Below are positions 43,284 to 52,067 of a DNA stretch of 64,000 nucleotides, piece by piece. Below the pieces are notes generated by a model that did not search any database, had not been told where the DNA came from, and was given only the letters and a program-made list of their open reading frames with translations. This DNA is from Halomonas sp. A40-4 (GTDB lineage: Bacteria > Pseudomonadota > Gammaproteobacteria > Pseudomonadales > Halomonadaceae). The position numbers and the translations under genes were made by a program. Each line of letters opens with the position of its first letter. Position 1 is the stretch's first letter. The stretch lies in assembly GCF_015767635.1 (NCBI RefSeq), contig NZ_CP065230.1, positions 682,001-746,000 of the forward strand. Direction: 5' to 3'.

Positions 43284-44277
43284 ATGCCGGTTCGGCCATC
43301 CGGGTTGGCAGCACAAGGCTATCAAGCAGGGTGTCCAGATCGGTAATCCGCTTGACGCGCTGAAAGTGAAGGTTGGCTTCCGCGTTGCCTTGGCGCATCT
43401 GTGCAAGCCACTGCTTAACGAGCGATACCACCACTTTCTTCGGCAACTGTTGACGCTGACGATGAGCGTATTGCTTGAGAACGTTGGCGCGCATTGACCA
43501 GGTGGTGTCGGCCAGGCGCTCGCCGGTGCTCTGCCAGTGTCGTATCCTGGGCGCCAGCCAGGGATCGGCCAGGGCGCTGCGTCCCAGCATGACATCACGG
43601 CATCCTGAGAGCGTGCGCGCTTTCCAGTAATCTTCCAGGGACCAGATATCCCCATTGGCCACCACGGGCAGTGAAACGCGGTGTCGGATCCTGGCGATCC
43701 ATTCCCAGTGAGCGGGTGGCCGGTAGCCTTCGTCACGGGTACGCCCGTGAACGACGAGCCGTGCGGCGCCGCCGGCTTCAGTGGCCTGGGCGCAGGCAAC
43801 GGCCAGGCGGCGGTCAGAAAACCCCAGGCGGATTTTTGCCGTCACGGGAATTTCGCCGTCGAGGGCGTTAGCAACCGCTTTCACGGCCTGATAGACGCGC
43901 TCGGGCTGGCGCAGCAGCGATGCGCCGCCGTCGTGACGGTTGACGAGCTTGGCCGGGCAGCCGAAATTTAGGTCAATGCTGCGCGCCCCGAGTGACAAGG
44001 CCTGGCGGGCATTGGCGGCGAGAGCCACCGGGTCGGCGCCCAGGAGTTGCAGGTGAACAGGAATACCGCTGGGCGTGGCAACCTGGTCGCGGGCGAGTTC
44101 AGGACAGTGTTTATAAAACACCCGAGGCGGTAGGCGGGCATCGACGACACGCACAAATTCCGTCACTGTCCAGTCAAACCCGGGCCTGACCGTCAGCAGC
44201 TCGCGCGTGACCGCATCAATCACCCCCTCCATGGGGGCTAGTCCGATTTCGCCTTTATGTAGTAAATTAACAACCAT
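43282..44277 (-). CDS. dusC: tRNA-dihydrouridine(16) synthase
   Basis: A 331-residue FMN enzyme that reduces U16 in the tRNA D-loop with NADPH. The N-terminus IGLAPMEGVIDAVTRELL followed by TEFVRVVDARLPPRVFY is characteristic of DusC rather than DusA or DusB. The TIM-barrel motifs DLNFGCPAKLVNRHDGGA and VHGRTRDEGYRPPAHW contain the catalytic cysteine and FMN contacts. It is convergent with the tRNA cluster and divergent from oadG. No strong ribosome site is visible before the chosen ATG. Confidence 0.94.
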   Translation of the reverse strand: MVVNLLHKGEIGLAPMEGVIDAVTRELLTVRPGFDWTVTEFVRVVDARLPPRVFYKHCPELARDQVATPSGIPVHLQLLGADPVALAANARQALSLGARSIDLNFGCPAKLVNRHDGGASLLRQPERVYQAVKAVANALDGEIPVTAKIRLGFSDRRLAVACAQATEAGGAARLVVHGRTRDEGYRPPAHWEWIARIRHRVSLPVVANGDIWSLEDYWKARTLSGCRDVMLGRSALADPWLAPRIRHWQSTGERLADTTWSMRANVLKQYAHRQRQQLPKKVVVSLVKQWLAQMRQGNAEANLHFQRVKRITDLDTLLDSLVLPTRMAEPA

Positions 44278-44404
44278 GACTTACACCATCGCGCCATTGC
44301 ATTCTTCAGGGGGTGTGGCAGGTTAGTGTATTCCCAGCATTGCGCCAAGCGTCAATGGGCGGTCGCGTTGATGGTCTTATCCGCTACCAGAAAGGAGAAG
44401 CCTT

Positions 44405-44662
44405 ATGCAGGACCCGGAACTATTACAGGAAGGCCTCGGGCTTATGGCGTTAGGTATGGGGTTTGTGTTTGTTTTTCTTGCGATTTTAGTTTTTTTGCTG
44501 ACCTTGATGTCAGGCATTATCCGGCGTTTTCAGCCTGCTCCCGCGCCGGTTGCGCCCGGTGGCGGGGCCAAGCCTGCACCCCGGGGGAAAGGACAGGACG
44601 ATGAGACGCTAGCCGTGATTAGTGCTGCAGTGCACCGTTATCGCTCGAAAAGACGTCGTTAA
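44405..44662 (+). CDS. oadG: Oxaloacetate decarboxylase gamma chain
   Basis: An 85-residue membrane protein with one N-terminal helix (LMALGMGFVFVFLAILVFLLTLM) and a short proline-rich, basic cytoplasmic tail. It anchors and assembles the alpha and beta subunits of the Na+-pumping oxaloacetate decarboxylase. The start follows an AAAGGAGAAG site. It is first in the oadGAB cluster. Confidence 0.92.
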   Translation: MQDPELLQEGLGLMALGMGFVFVFLAILVFLLTLMSGIIRRFQPAPAPVAPGGGAKPAPRGKGQDDETLAVISAAVHRYRSKRRR

Positions 44663-44753
44663 CTTTCATCTTTTGTCGGGGCGCTCCGGGCAATCCGCAT
44701 AATTTTTTGTTATTTTTACTACAAATAAACATTCCTTGACTACGAGCCAAGCC

Positions 44754-46565
44754 ATGAACGAAACAAAAAAACCACTAGGCATTACCGATGTCGTGCTGCG
44801 CGACGCCCATCAGTCGCTGTTTGCTACCCGTCTGCGTCTGGCTGACATGCTGCCGATTGCCGAAAAGCTGGATAAAGTCGGCTACTGGTCCCTGGAAACC
44901 TGGGGCGGCGCGACGTTCGACGCCTGTATTCGCTACCTGGGCGAAGATCCCTGGGAACGCATTCGGGCCCTCAAGGACGCCATGCCCAATACACCCCAGG
45001 CCATGCTGCTGCGCGGCCAGAACCTGCTGGGCTATCGCCATTACGCCGACGATGTGGTGGATAAATTCGTCGAGCGTGCCAAAACCAACGGTGTCGATGT
45101 ATTTCGCGTCTTTGATGCCATGAACGACCCGCGCAATCTGGAACGCGCCATCAAGGCGGTTCGCCAGGTGGGCGGTCATGCGCAGGGGACTATTTCTTAC
45201 ACGGTTAGTCCGGTCCATACCCTGGATAGCTGGGTTGACCTCGCCAAGACCATCGCGGCCATGGGCGCGGATTCGTTGGCTATCAAGGATATGGCGGGTC
45301 TACTCACGCCCTACACCGCGTTTGAGCTGGTCTCGCGCCTCAAGAAAGAGCTGTCGATCCCCGTGCACCTGCACTGCCATGCCACCACGGGGCTTTCCAC
45401 CTCGACCATTCTCAAGGCGGTCGAAGCGGGCATTGATAACGTCGATACCGCCATTTCGTCGATGTCGATGACCTACGGCCACAGCCCCACCGAATCGGTG
45501 GTGGCGATGCTCAAGGATACCGACCGCGATACCGGGCTCGACCTTGAACTGCTGGAAGATATCGCCAGCTACTTCCGCGGCGTGCGCAAGAAGTACGCTG
45601 CCTTTGAAGGCTCGCTGCGCGGCATCGACTCGCGGATTCTGATCGCCCAGGTGCCGGGCGGCATGCTGACCAACATGGAAGGCCAGCTCAAGGAGCAGGG
45701 GGCGGGCGATAAGCTCGACGATGTGCTCACCGAAATCCCCCGCGTACGCGAAGACCTGGGCTTTATTCCGCTGGTCACGCCGACCTCGCAGATTGTCGGC
45801 ACCCAGGCCGTCATGAACGTCATGATGGGCGAGCGCTACAAGTCGATTTCCAAGGAAGTCCAGGCGCTGCTCAAGGGCGAATACGGCGCCGCGCCTGCGC
45901 CCTTCAACAGTGAGCTGCAGCAACGCGTGCTGGAAGGTGGCGAGCCCATCACCTGCCGCCCGGCGGACAACCTCTCGCCGGAAATGGACAAGCTCGCAAG
46001 CGACCTGAAAGATCACGCCCAGGCCGACGGCATTCGCCTGGCCGACGGCGAGCAGCAGGTCGACGACGTGCTGACCTACGCGCTGTTTCCGCAGATTGGT
46101 CTCAAATTCCTCAAGAACCGCGACAATCCCGACGCCTTTGAGCCCGAGCCCCAGGCCGCCGAGGCGGAAACGGCCAGCGTCCCTGCCCAGTCAGAAAGCC
46201 AGGCACCTGCCGTCAGTGCCGGTCCGGAAACCTACACCGTCAAACTCAACGGCAAGGCGTTTGTCGTGGAAGTCGCTGAAGGCGGCGACATCAGCGATGT
46301 GAAAGAGCAGTCCGCGGGCGGTGCCGCTCCGAAGGAAGAAGCACCGGCCCCCAGCGGCGAGGCCATTACCGCGCCGCTCGCTGGCAATATCTTCAAGGTC
46401 AATGTGCGCCCGGGCGATACCGTCGAAGCGGGTGACGTGGTGATTATTCTTGAAGCGATGAAAATGGAAACCGAAGTGCGTGCCAGCAGTGCCGGAACCG
46501 TTTCGGCTGTTAGCGTCAGTGAAGGCGACAGCGTTGTCGTTGGCGATACGCTGATCGAACTTTAA
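44754..46565 (+). CDS. oadA: Oxaloacetate decarboxylase alpha chain (biotin-carrying)
   Basis: A 603-residue enzyme. The N-terminal carboxyltransferase barrel starts [19 protein letters not shown] and includes [12 protein letters not shown] and [12 protein letters not shown], with metal-binding histidines. A conserved carboxylase domain follows. The C-terminal biotinyl domain has the lysine in EAMKMETEV after a proline/alanine linker. It removes CO2 from oxaloacetate and passes it to the beta chain. The ATG at 44754 is chosen; an in-frame TTG lies 18 bp upstream. Confidence 0.96.
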   Translation: MNETKKPLGITDVVLRDAHQSLFATRLRLADMLPIAEKLDKVGYWSLETWGGATFDACIRYLGEDPWERIRALKDAMPNTPQAMLLRGQNLLGYRHYADDVVDKFVERAKTNGVDVFRVFDAMNDPRNLERAIKAVRQVGGHAQGTISYTVSPVHTLDSWVDLAKTIAAMGADSLAIKDMAGLLTPYTAFELVSRLKKELSIPVHLHCHATTGLSTSTILKAVEAGIDNVDTAISSMSMTYGHSPTESVVAMLKDTDRDTGLDLELLEDIASYFRGVRKKYAAFEGSLRGIDSRILIAQVPGGMLTNMEGQLKEQGAGDKLDDVLTEIPRVREDLGFIPLVTPTSQIVGTQAVMNVMMGERYKSISKEVQALLKGEYGAAPAPFNSELQQRVLEGGEPITCRPADNLSPEMDKLASDLKDHAQADGIRLADGEQQVDDVLTYALFPQIGLKFLKNRDNPDAFEPEPQAAEAETASVPAQSESQAPAVSAGPETYTVKLNGKAFVVEVAEGGDISDVKEQSAGGAAPKEEAPAPSGEAITAPLAGNIFKVNVRPGDTVEAGDVVIILEAMKMETEVRASSAGTVSAVSVSEGDSVVVGDTLIEL

Positions 46566-46576
46566 GGACCCTCCAC

Positions 46577-47899
46577 ATGGATAAATTACTGACCCTATGG
46601 CAAGGCTCCGGGCTTTATAACCTGGAGTTGGGCCAAGCCGTGATGGTGATGGTGGGCCTGCTGCTGCTTTATCTCGCCATCTACAAGAAGTTTGAGCCAC
46701 TGTTGCTGGTGCCGATTGGTTTTGGTGGCATTCTCGCCAACATCCCGGAAGCCGGTTTGGCGCTGTCCGCGCTGGATCAGGCGATTGACGTGGGGCGGCC
46801 CGTGCTGCTGGAACAGATCGCCTCGGCGCTGGGTGGCAGCCTGGACAGCCAGGCGAATATCGAGAGCTGGCGCACGAGCCTTCAACAGATGATGGCCAAT
46901 GGCGCATCGGCCGAGCAGCTTGCTACCGCAAAAGCCGTGGCCAAGGGGGCGGGCTATGGCGATGGCTTGCTGTACATGTTTTACACCGTGGCGATTACCT
47001 CGGGCATTGCACCGCTGATTATCTTCATGGGCGTTGGCGCCATGACCGACTTTGGGCCGCTGCTGGCCAATCCGAGAACGCTGTTTCTCGGCGCCGCCGC
47101 ACAGTTCGGCATCTTCGCCACGCTCTTCGGTGCAGTGCTGCTGTCGTCGATGGGCTGGATGGATTTCTCGCTCAACCAGGCAGCCGCCATCGGCATAATC
47201 GGCGGGGCGGATGGCCCGACGTCGATCTACGTCTCGAGCATGCTGGCGCCTGAACTACTGGGTGCCATTGCCGTGGCCGCCTACGCCTACATGGCGCTTG
47301 TGCCGTTGATCCAGCCGCCGATCATGCGCCTTCTGACCTCAAAGAAAGAGCGCGAGATCACCATGACGCAGCTGCGCCCGGTGTCGAAGCTCGAGAAAAT
47401 CGTGTTTCCATTGCTGCTGTTGATCCTGGTGGCGTTGTTTCTACCCGATGCGTCGCCGCTGTTGGGGATGTTCTGTTTTGGCAACCTGATGCGCGAATGC
47501 GGCGTGGTCGAGCGGTTAAGCGACACGGCGCAAAACTCCCTGATCAATATCGTGACGATCATGCTCGGGCTGGCGGTGGGCTCCAAGCTCATGGCCGATA
47601 GCTTCCTGGCGGTGGAAACGCTGGGCATCATGGCGCTGGGGATCGTCGCCTTCGGGATTGGCACCACGGCAGGCGTGCTGATGGCCAAACTGATGAACCT
47701 GGTGAGCAAAATGCCGATCAACCCCTTGATTGGCGCGGCAGGCGTTTCGGCGGTGCCCATGGCGGCACGCGTGGCCAACAAGGTGGGGCTGGAGTCCAAT
47801 CCGCATAACTTCCTGCTGATGCACGCCATGGGGCCGAATGTGGCCGGGGTGATCGGCTCGGCGGTGGCCGCAGGGGTAATGATCAAGTACCTGGGTTAG
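46577..47899 (+). CDS. oadB: Oxaloacetate decarboxylase beta chain, Na+ pump
   Basis: A 440-residue polytopic protein that decarboxylates carboxybiotin and exports Na+. Hallmarks are [37 protein letters not shown] (with the key Asp), [15 protein letters not shown], and [20 protein letters not shown]. It follows oadA by 11 bp. A sodium pump of this kind suits a halophile. Confidence 0.96.
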   Translation: MDKLLTLWQGSGLYNLELGQAVMVMVGLLLLYLAIYKKFEPLLLVPIGFGGILANIPEAGLALSALDQAIDVGRPVLLEQIASALGGSLDSQANIESWRTSLQQMMANGASAEQLATAKAVAKGAGYGDGLLYMFYTVAITSGIAPLIIFMGVGAMTDFGPLLANPRTLFLGAAAQFGIFATLFGAVLLSSMGWMDFSLNQAAAIGIIGGADGPTSIYVSSMLAPELLGAIAVAAYAYMALVPLIQPPIMRLLTSKKEREITMTQLRPVSKLEKIVFPLLLLILVALFLPDASPLLGMFCFGNLMRECGVVERLSDTAQNSLINIVTIMLGLAVGSKLMADSFLAVETLGIMALGIVAFGIGTTAGVLMAKLMNLVSKMPINPLIGAAGVSAVPMAARVANKVGLESNPHNFLLMHAMGPNVAGVIGSAVAAGVMIKYLG

Positions 47900-47921
47900 G
47901 CTAAAGCGCCTGGCCCATAGC

Positions 47922-47956
47922 AAAACGGCCGCCCCTCAAGGGGCGGCCGTTTTTTT
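47922..47956. terminator. Bidirectional terminator between oadB and yigZ
   Basis: Stem AAAACGGCCGCCCC with GGGGCGGCCGTTTT around TCAA, followed by a seven-T tract. It serves both convergent genes. Confidence 0.92.
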
Positions 47957-47958
47957 GC

Positions 47959-48582
47959 TTAGGTGTTGATGATCTGCGCGTTAATGGACTGCTTCAGGCG
48001 GCTTTCCAGCGGTGTCAAGTCGAGCTCGCAATCACTCGGCCAGCCGATGGTGAGCGCCACTCCCTTTCCGTCATACTCGGCGTTGACCACGGGAATGGCC
48101 TGTTCGTCGCACCACCCGCGGGCAACGGATTCGTCGGCGAAGGAAAAGCGCACCCGGTAGTGAATGCGTTGGATGATTTCCCGGGTACCAAGGGTGTCGA
48201 GTGCCTTGTTTACCGCTTGGGCATACGCCCGGGCCAGCCCGCCGGTACCCAATTTGGTACCGCCAAAGTAGCGGATGACTACGCAGCCGATTTCGCCCAG
48301 CTGACTACCTTGCAGCGAGTGAAACATGGGCCGACCGGCGGTGCCGCCGGGCTCGCCGTCATCGGAAAAGCCAATCTGCTGTTGCTCGCCCGGGGCGCCG
48401 GCAATGTAGGCCAGGCAGTGGTGGCTCGCACTGGGGTGTGCCTGTTTGGCGGCCTTTGCCAATGCTTCCACGGCGTCAAGCTCAGGGGTATGGGCTATCC
48501 AGGCAATGAAACGGCTCTTCTCGACCTCGATCTCGTCAATATGCCAAGTGCCTGGCGGCAGTTGGGGGACGCGATAGCGCAT
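47959..48582 (-). CDS. yigZ: YigZ/IMPACT family protein
   Basis: A 207-residue member of the UPF0029/IMPACT family. It shows EVEKSRFIAWIAHTPE, HPSASHHCLAYIAG, the FSDDGEPGGTAGRPMFHSLQGS signature split as FSDDGEPGGTAGRP, and VIRYFGGTKLGTGGLARAY. The C-terminal DUF1949-like ferredoxin fold follows. Biochemical function is not settled. It is convergent with oadB and downstream of the LexA-like gene on the same strand, 15 bp away. Confidence 0.92.
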   Translation of the reverse strand: MRYRVPQLPPGTWHIDEIEVEKSRFIAWIAHTPELDAVEALAKAAKQAHPSASHHCLAYIAGAPGEQQQIGFSDDGEPGGTAGRPMFHSLQGSQLGEIGCVVIRYFGGTKLGTGGLARAYAQAVNKALDTLGTREIIQRIHYRVRFSFADESVARGWCDEQAIPVVNAEYDGKGVALTIGWPSDCELDLTPLESRLKQSINAQIINT

Positions 48583-48597
48583 GATTATCCCGGCAAT

Positions 48598-48972
48598 TTA
48601 GTGTGTCACGGGATGATGCTCAATTCCCATGAACATGCCAAGTACCTGAATATCGCGATTATGCAAAAACACTTCGGGGTGCCGGGCATCATCCAGCCAC
48701 AGGCGTACGCCCGCCCGGCTGATGGATAGCTGCTTGAGGGCGAGGCTTTGCTGATTGATTTCGGCGATAACCGTCTCGCCCTGACTGTCGTCCTGATAGC
48801 GCCGAATCACGATGACGTCGCCATCGAACAGGTTGCAATCGGCCATCCGGTTGCCGCGTACCTTCAGCGTATAGGTGTTACGGCGAGTCATTCGCGCTGC
48901 TGCCGACGGGATTGAACAGGGGGGTGGCGTCGGGCGAGTCGTCGGTATTGCGGCGTTCATCGACATGTTCAT
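48598..48972 (-). CDS. LexA/UmuD (S24) C-terminal-domain-like protein lacking the catalytic serine
   Basis: A 124-residue protein that aligns only with the C-terminal domain of LexA/UmuD: YTLKVRGNRMADCNLFDGDVIVIRRY, then GETVIAEINQQSLALKQL. The expected G-x-S-M serine is arginine (R42 in GNRM), while the lysine partner (K80) remains. No DNA-binding domain and no Ala-Gly or Cys-Gly cleavage site are visible. It is therefore probably an inactive, dimerising paralogue. GGAG precedes the start at 48972 (a longer frame exists to 49008). A perfect LexA box lies 110 bp upstream, so SOS control is likely. No umuC is nearby. Confidence 0.7.
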   Translation of the reverse strand: MNMSMNAAIPTTRPTPPPCSIPSAAARMTRRNTYTLKVRGNRMADCNLFDGDVIVIRRYQDDSQGETVIAEINQQSLALKQLSISRAGVRLWLDDARHPEVFLHNRDIQVLGMFMGIEHHPVTH

Positions 48973-49081
48973 CGGCTTTCTCCAAATCAGCGCCCGGTCC
49001 CTAGGCAAGATCTATCGGTAGACACGATACGGTTGTTAGGTTTTTACATGTTCTTTCATACAGTGTTTGTCCAGTATAAAC

Positions 49082-49097
49082 CTGTTTTTGCATACAG
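49082..49097. promoter_or_regulatory. LexA (SOS) box in the divergent region before the S24-like gene
   Basis: CTGTTTTTGCATACAG matches CTGT-N8-ACAG exactly. On the minus strand a TATACT -10-like box follows just after it, aimed at the S24-like gene. Confidence 0.72.
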
Positions 49098-49223
49098 TGC
49101 CAGAAATAATTATCCAGTGGTTTGGCAAACCGACCTATGCGAGCGTCGAAGACCGGCGCGACTAGCGGGGAAATGGCTTTGAGTGTAGAGTTCAAGACAG
49201 TATTTGATTGCGTGGGGTGGCAT

Positions 49224-49844
49224 GTGTCGCTGAGTTTGCAAGGCCGTCAATTGGGTTGTGAGCGCGATGGCCGCTGGCTCTTTGAGGGGCTGGATATTGA
49301 CGTCAATCGCGGCGATATATGGCATGTAGCCGGCCCCAATGGCAGTGGCAAGACCACGCTGTTAAAAGTGCTGGCGGGGCAATTCAATGACTATTGCGGG
49401 TCGCTCCACTGGCAGGGCAAGCCGCTTGGTCAGGGGCGTGAACATTTTGCCGCCAACATGCTTTATCTGGGGCATTCGCCGGGCGTGAGCGCGGGCCTGA
49501 CGCCGCTGGAAAACCTGGCCTGGTACCAGGCGTTGCACGATGAATGTAGCGACGAGGTACAGCGCGAAGCCGCCCTTGCGACCATGGGGCTTGAAGGCTT
49601 TGAAGATGTTCCGGTGGGGCATTTATCAGCAGGCCAGCAACGCCGCGTGGCGCTGGCAAGGCTGAATCTCACTCCGCGTGTGCTATGGATACTGGATGAG
49701 CCCTTTACGGCCATCGATCAGGCGGGCGTCGAGGCGCTGGAGGCGCAGCTGGTCGCCCATGCCAGGGCTGGTGGGGCCGTGGTGATGACGACCCATCACG
49801 TACTCGAGATTGACCATCCACTGCGTCATGTTGCGTTGGGCTAA
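49224..49844 (+). CDS. ccmA: Heme exporter ATP-binding protein CcmA
   Basis: A 206-residue ABC ATPase of the CcmABCD system that releases holo-CcmE. Walker A is GPNGSGKTTLLK, the signature is LSAGQQRRVALARLNL, and Walker B is LWILDEPFTAID. The GTG at 49224 (giving SLSLQGRQLGCERDGR) is preferred because it matches the family N-terminus and length. ATG starts at 49173 and 49122 are open in the same frame. It opens the ccmABCDEFGHI operon. Confidence 0.92.
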   Translation: MSLSLQGRQLGCERDGRWLFEGLDIDVNRGDIWHVAGPNGSGKTTLLKVLAGQFNDYCGSLHWQGKPLGQGREHFAANMLYLGHSPGVSAGLTPLENLAWYQALHDECSDEVQREAALATMGLEGFEDVPVGHLSAGQQRRVALARLNLTPRVLWILDEPFTAIDQAGVEALEAQLVAHARAGGAVVMTTHHVLEIDHPLRHVALG

Positions 49845-49854
49845 GGAGCCAGAG

Positions 49855-50586
49855 TTGCCGCCTTCAGAAACCACAGAGCGCGTTGCGGTCCTGGCCGAGC
49901 CGACATCCAGGCGCCTGGGCGTCGCCTTTGGCGCTACCCTGGTGCGTGATCTCAATCGCGTTCGCCGTCGGCGCGGTGACGTGCTGAACCCGTTGGTCTT
50001 CTATGCCTTGACGGTTAGCTTATTTCCCATCGGTATTTCACCCGAGGCAGAGCTGCTGGCTGTCATGGCGCCGGGGCTTTTATGGGTCACGGCGCTGCTC
50101 GCCACACTGTTGTCGCTGGATGGACTTTTTCGCAGTGATTTCGATGACGGCAGCCTGGAGCAGATGATGCTTTCCCCTCAGCCGCTTGCGGCGCTGAGTG
50201 TCGCCAAAGTGGCTGCCCATTGGCTAGTTACCGGTTTGCCGCTGGCGCTCATGGCGCCGCTGCTGGGTATCATGCTGGCACTGCCTTTCCAGAGTGTCGG
50301 CGTGCTGATGGCATCGTTAGCGCTGGGCAGCGCCAGCTTGAGCCTCATCGGCGGCATTGGCGCGGCATTAACCGTCGATTTGCCCCGGGGTGGCGTGCTA
50401 CTCTCGCTACTGGTACTGCCGCTGTATATTCCGGTGCTGATTTTTGGCACCGGGGCGGTTCAGGCGGCAATCCAGGGCGATACCGCATTGCCTCACCTGG
50501 CGATGCTTGGCGCCTTGCTGGCGGCAGCGCTGATATTTGCTCCCTGGGCCATCGCCGCGTCGCTGCGTATCAGTATTAACGGGTAG
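49855..50586 (+). CDS. ccmB: Heme exporter protein CcmB
   Basis: A 243-residue permease with six hydrophobic helices. It contains the family stretch [23 protein letters not shown] and [24 protein letters not shown] start at 49855 is chosen because an AAGGAG site sits six bases upstream. The frame extends further upstream into ccmA, but those starts lack a ribosome site and would add a non-conserved tail. It pairs with CcmA and CcmC. Confidence 0.93.
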   Translation: MPPSETTERVAVLAEPTSRRLGVAFGATLVRDLNRVRRRRGDVLNPLVFYALTVSLFPIGISPEAELLAVMAPGLLWVTALLATLLSLDGLFRSDFDDGSLEQMMLSPQPLAALSVAKVAAHWLVTGLPLALMAPLLGIMLALPFQSVGVLMASLALGSASLSLIGGIGAALTVDLPRGGVLLSLLVLPLYIPVLIFGTGAVQAAIQGDTALPHLAMLGALLAAALIFAPWAIAASLRISING

Positions 50587-50599
50587 GGATGAGCACTGT

Positions 50600-51340
50600 A
50601 TGTGGGGCTTGATACATAAGCTGGGGTCGCCAAAGTGGTTTTATTACCGGAGTGCAGCGCTGCAGCCCTGGTGCTGGGGCGTGGCCGCCGCGTTGCTGCT
50701 GGTCGGCAGCGTATGGGGGCTCGTCTTTGCCCCCGCCGACTACCAGCAGGGCAACAGCTTCCGCATCATTTATGTCCATGTGCCCGCCGCTTTTTTGGCC
50801 CAGTCGGTGTTTGTCGCCATGGCCGTTTCCGGGCTTGTTTTCATGGTCTGGAAAATCAAGATTGCCGATATGGCGGCGACTGCCATGGCCCCGTTGGGGG
50901 CGGCCATGACCTTTGTCGCGCTGTTTTCCGGCGCGGTGTGGGGCGTGCCAACCTGGGGAACATGGTGGATATGGGACGCCCGATTGACGTCCATGCTCAT
51001 TCTTCTGTTTTTATATATAGGGGTGATAGCACTGCGCGGTGCCTTTAGTCGTCGGGATAGCGGTGCGCGGGCGGCATCGGTGCTGGCAATGGTTGGCGTG
51101 ATCAATATTCCCATCATCAAATACTCGGTGGACTGGTGGTACACCTTGCACCAGCCCGCCTCATTTACCCTGACCTCCCGCCCCGCAATGCCGGTGGAAA
51201 TGTGGCTGCCGCTGCTGATGATGGTGGTGGGCTTTTACGGCTTCTTTATCGCCCTTACGCTTACCCGTACGCGCAGCGAAATACTCCGTCGCGAAGCCAA
51301 TACCCGATGGGTGAGAGCGTTGCTTGAGGAGGTTAACTGA
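50600..51340 (+). CDS. ccmC: Heme exporter protein CcmC
   Basis: A 246-residue membrane protein with six helices that loads heme onto CcmE. The tryptophan-rich WWD heme motif is [13 protein letters not shown]. Conserved periplasmic histidines appear in IIYVHVPAA and YTLHQPAS. The ATG at 50600 follows a GGGATGAG stretch. Its stop overlaps the ccmD start (TGATG). Confidence 0.94.
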   Translation: MWGLIHKLGSPKWFYYRSAALQPWCWGVAAALLLVGSVWGLVFAPADYQQGNSFRIIYVHVPAAFLAQSVFVAMAVSGLVFMVWKIKIADMAATAMAPLGAAMTFVALFSGAVWGVPTWGTWWIWDARLTSMLILLFLYIGVIALRGAFSRRDSGARAASVLAMVGVINIPIIKYSVDWWYTLHQPASFTLTSRPAMPVEMWLPLLMMVVGFYGFFIALTLTRTRSEILRREANTRWVRALLEEVN

Positions 51341-51549
51341 TGGTGGCCTCGTTGGCTGAATGGGTATCCATGGGTGAGCACGGTGTCTACGTGTGGTCTG
51401 CCTGGGGTATCACGGCCTTGTTTATGCTGGGCCTTACGCTCCATGCCCGGCTGGAACGTCGACAATTGCTCAAACATCTCAAGCGGGTAGCGCGCCGCCA
51501 AGCCTCACCCCCGCAGCAAAGAGGGCATGACGATGACCCCAAAGCGTAA
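51340..51549 (+). CDS. ccmD: Heme exporter protein CcmD
   Basis: A 69-residue protein with one membrane helix preceded by EWVSMGEHGVYVWSAWGITA, the CcmD pattern, and followed by a basic cytoplasmic tail (RLERRQLLKHLKRVARR). It is needed for release of holo-CcmE from the CcmABCD complex. It overlaps ccmC by 1 bp and ccmE by 23 bp. Confidence 0.9.
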   Translation: MVASLAEWVSMGEHGVYVWSAWGITALFMLGLTLHARLERRQLLKHLKRVARRQASPPQQRGHDDDPKA

Positions 51550-52021
51550 GCGCAAGCTTTATGTGATTGTCACGCTGGTCAGCCTGGCAGCAGTGGCCGT
51601 GGGCCTGACCCTGTATGCGCTGCGGGCCAACATCAATCTGTTTTTTAGCCCCGTACAGATTGCCCAGGGCGAGGCCCCCGTGTCGCGTTCCATCCGTGCG
51701 GGGGGCATGGTGAAAGTCGGCTCGGTATCCCGCGATGCCGATAGTTTGAATGTCGAATTTACCGTTACCGATTACGTGGGTGATCTGCACGTTGATTACC
51801 AGGGTATCCTGCCCGACCTGTTTCGTGAGGGGCAGGGCGTGGTCGTGGTGGGGGAGCTGCAGGAGGATGGCCGTTTTCGTGCCGATGACGTCTTAGCCCG
51901 GCACGACGAGAACTATATGCCGCCCGAGGTCGCACAGGCCCTGGAAGAGGCCGGTTACTCGCCCGCCGATTTTCAGGCCAGGGCCGCCGAGGTGAGGCAG
52001 CCGCGCGAGGACGATACGTGA
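51527..52021 (+). CDS. ccmE: Periplasmic heme chaperone CcmE
   Basis: A 164-residue membrane-anchored OB-fold protein. A basic N-terminus (PKRKRK) and one helix precede the beta-barrel. The heme-binding motif is HDENYMPPEV with H126 forming the covalent heme link and Y130 ligating iron. Two ATGs (51527 and 51533) are possible starts. The C-terminal tail is flexible and charged. Confidence 0.95.
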   Translation: MTMTPKRKRKLYVIVTLVSLAAVAVGLTLYALRANINLFFSPVQIAQGEAPVSRSIRAGGMVKVGSVSRDADSLNVEFTVTDYVGDLHVDYQGILPDLFREGQGVVVVGELQEDGRFRADDVLARHDENYMPPEVAQALEEAGYSPADFQARAAEVRQPREDDT

Positions 52022-52067
52022 TGCCCCGCTACCTCGCCATCGTTCGTCGTGTTCAGCCGGAGTCCCC

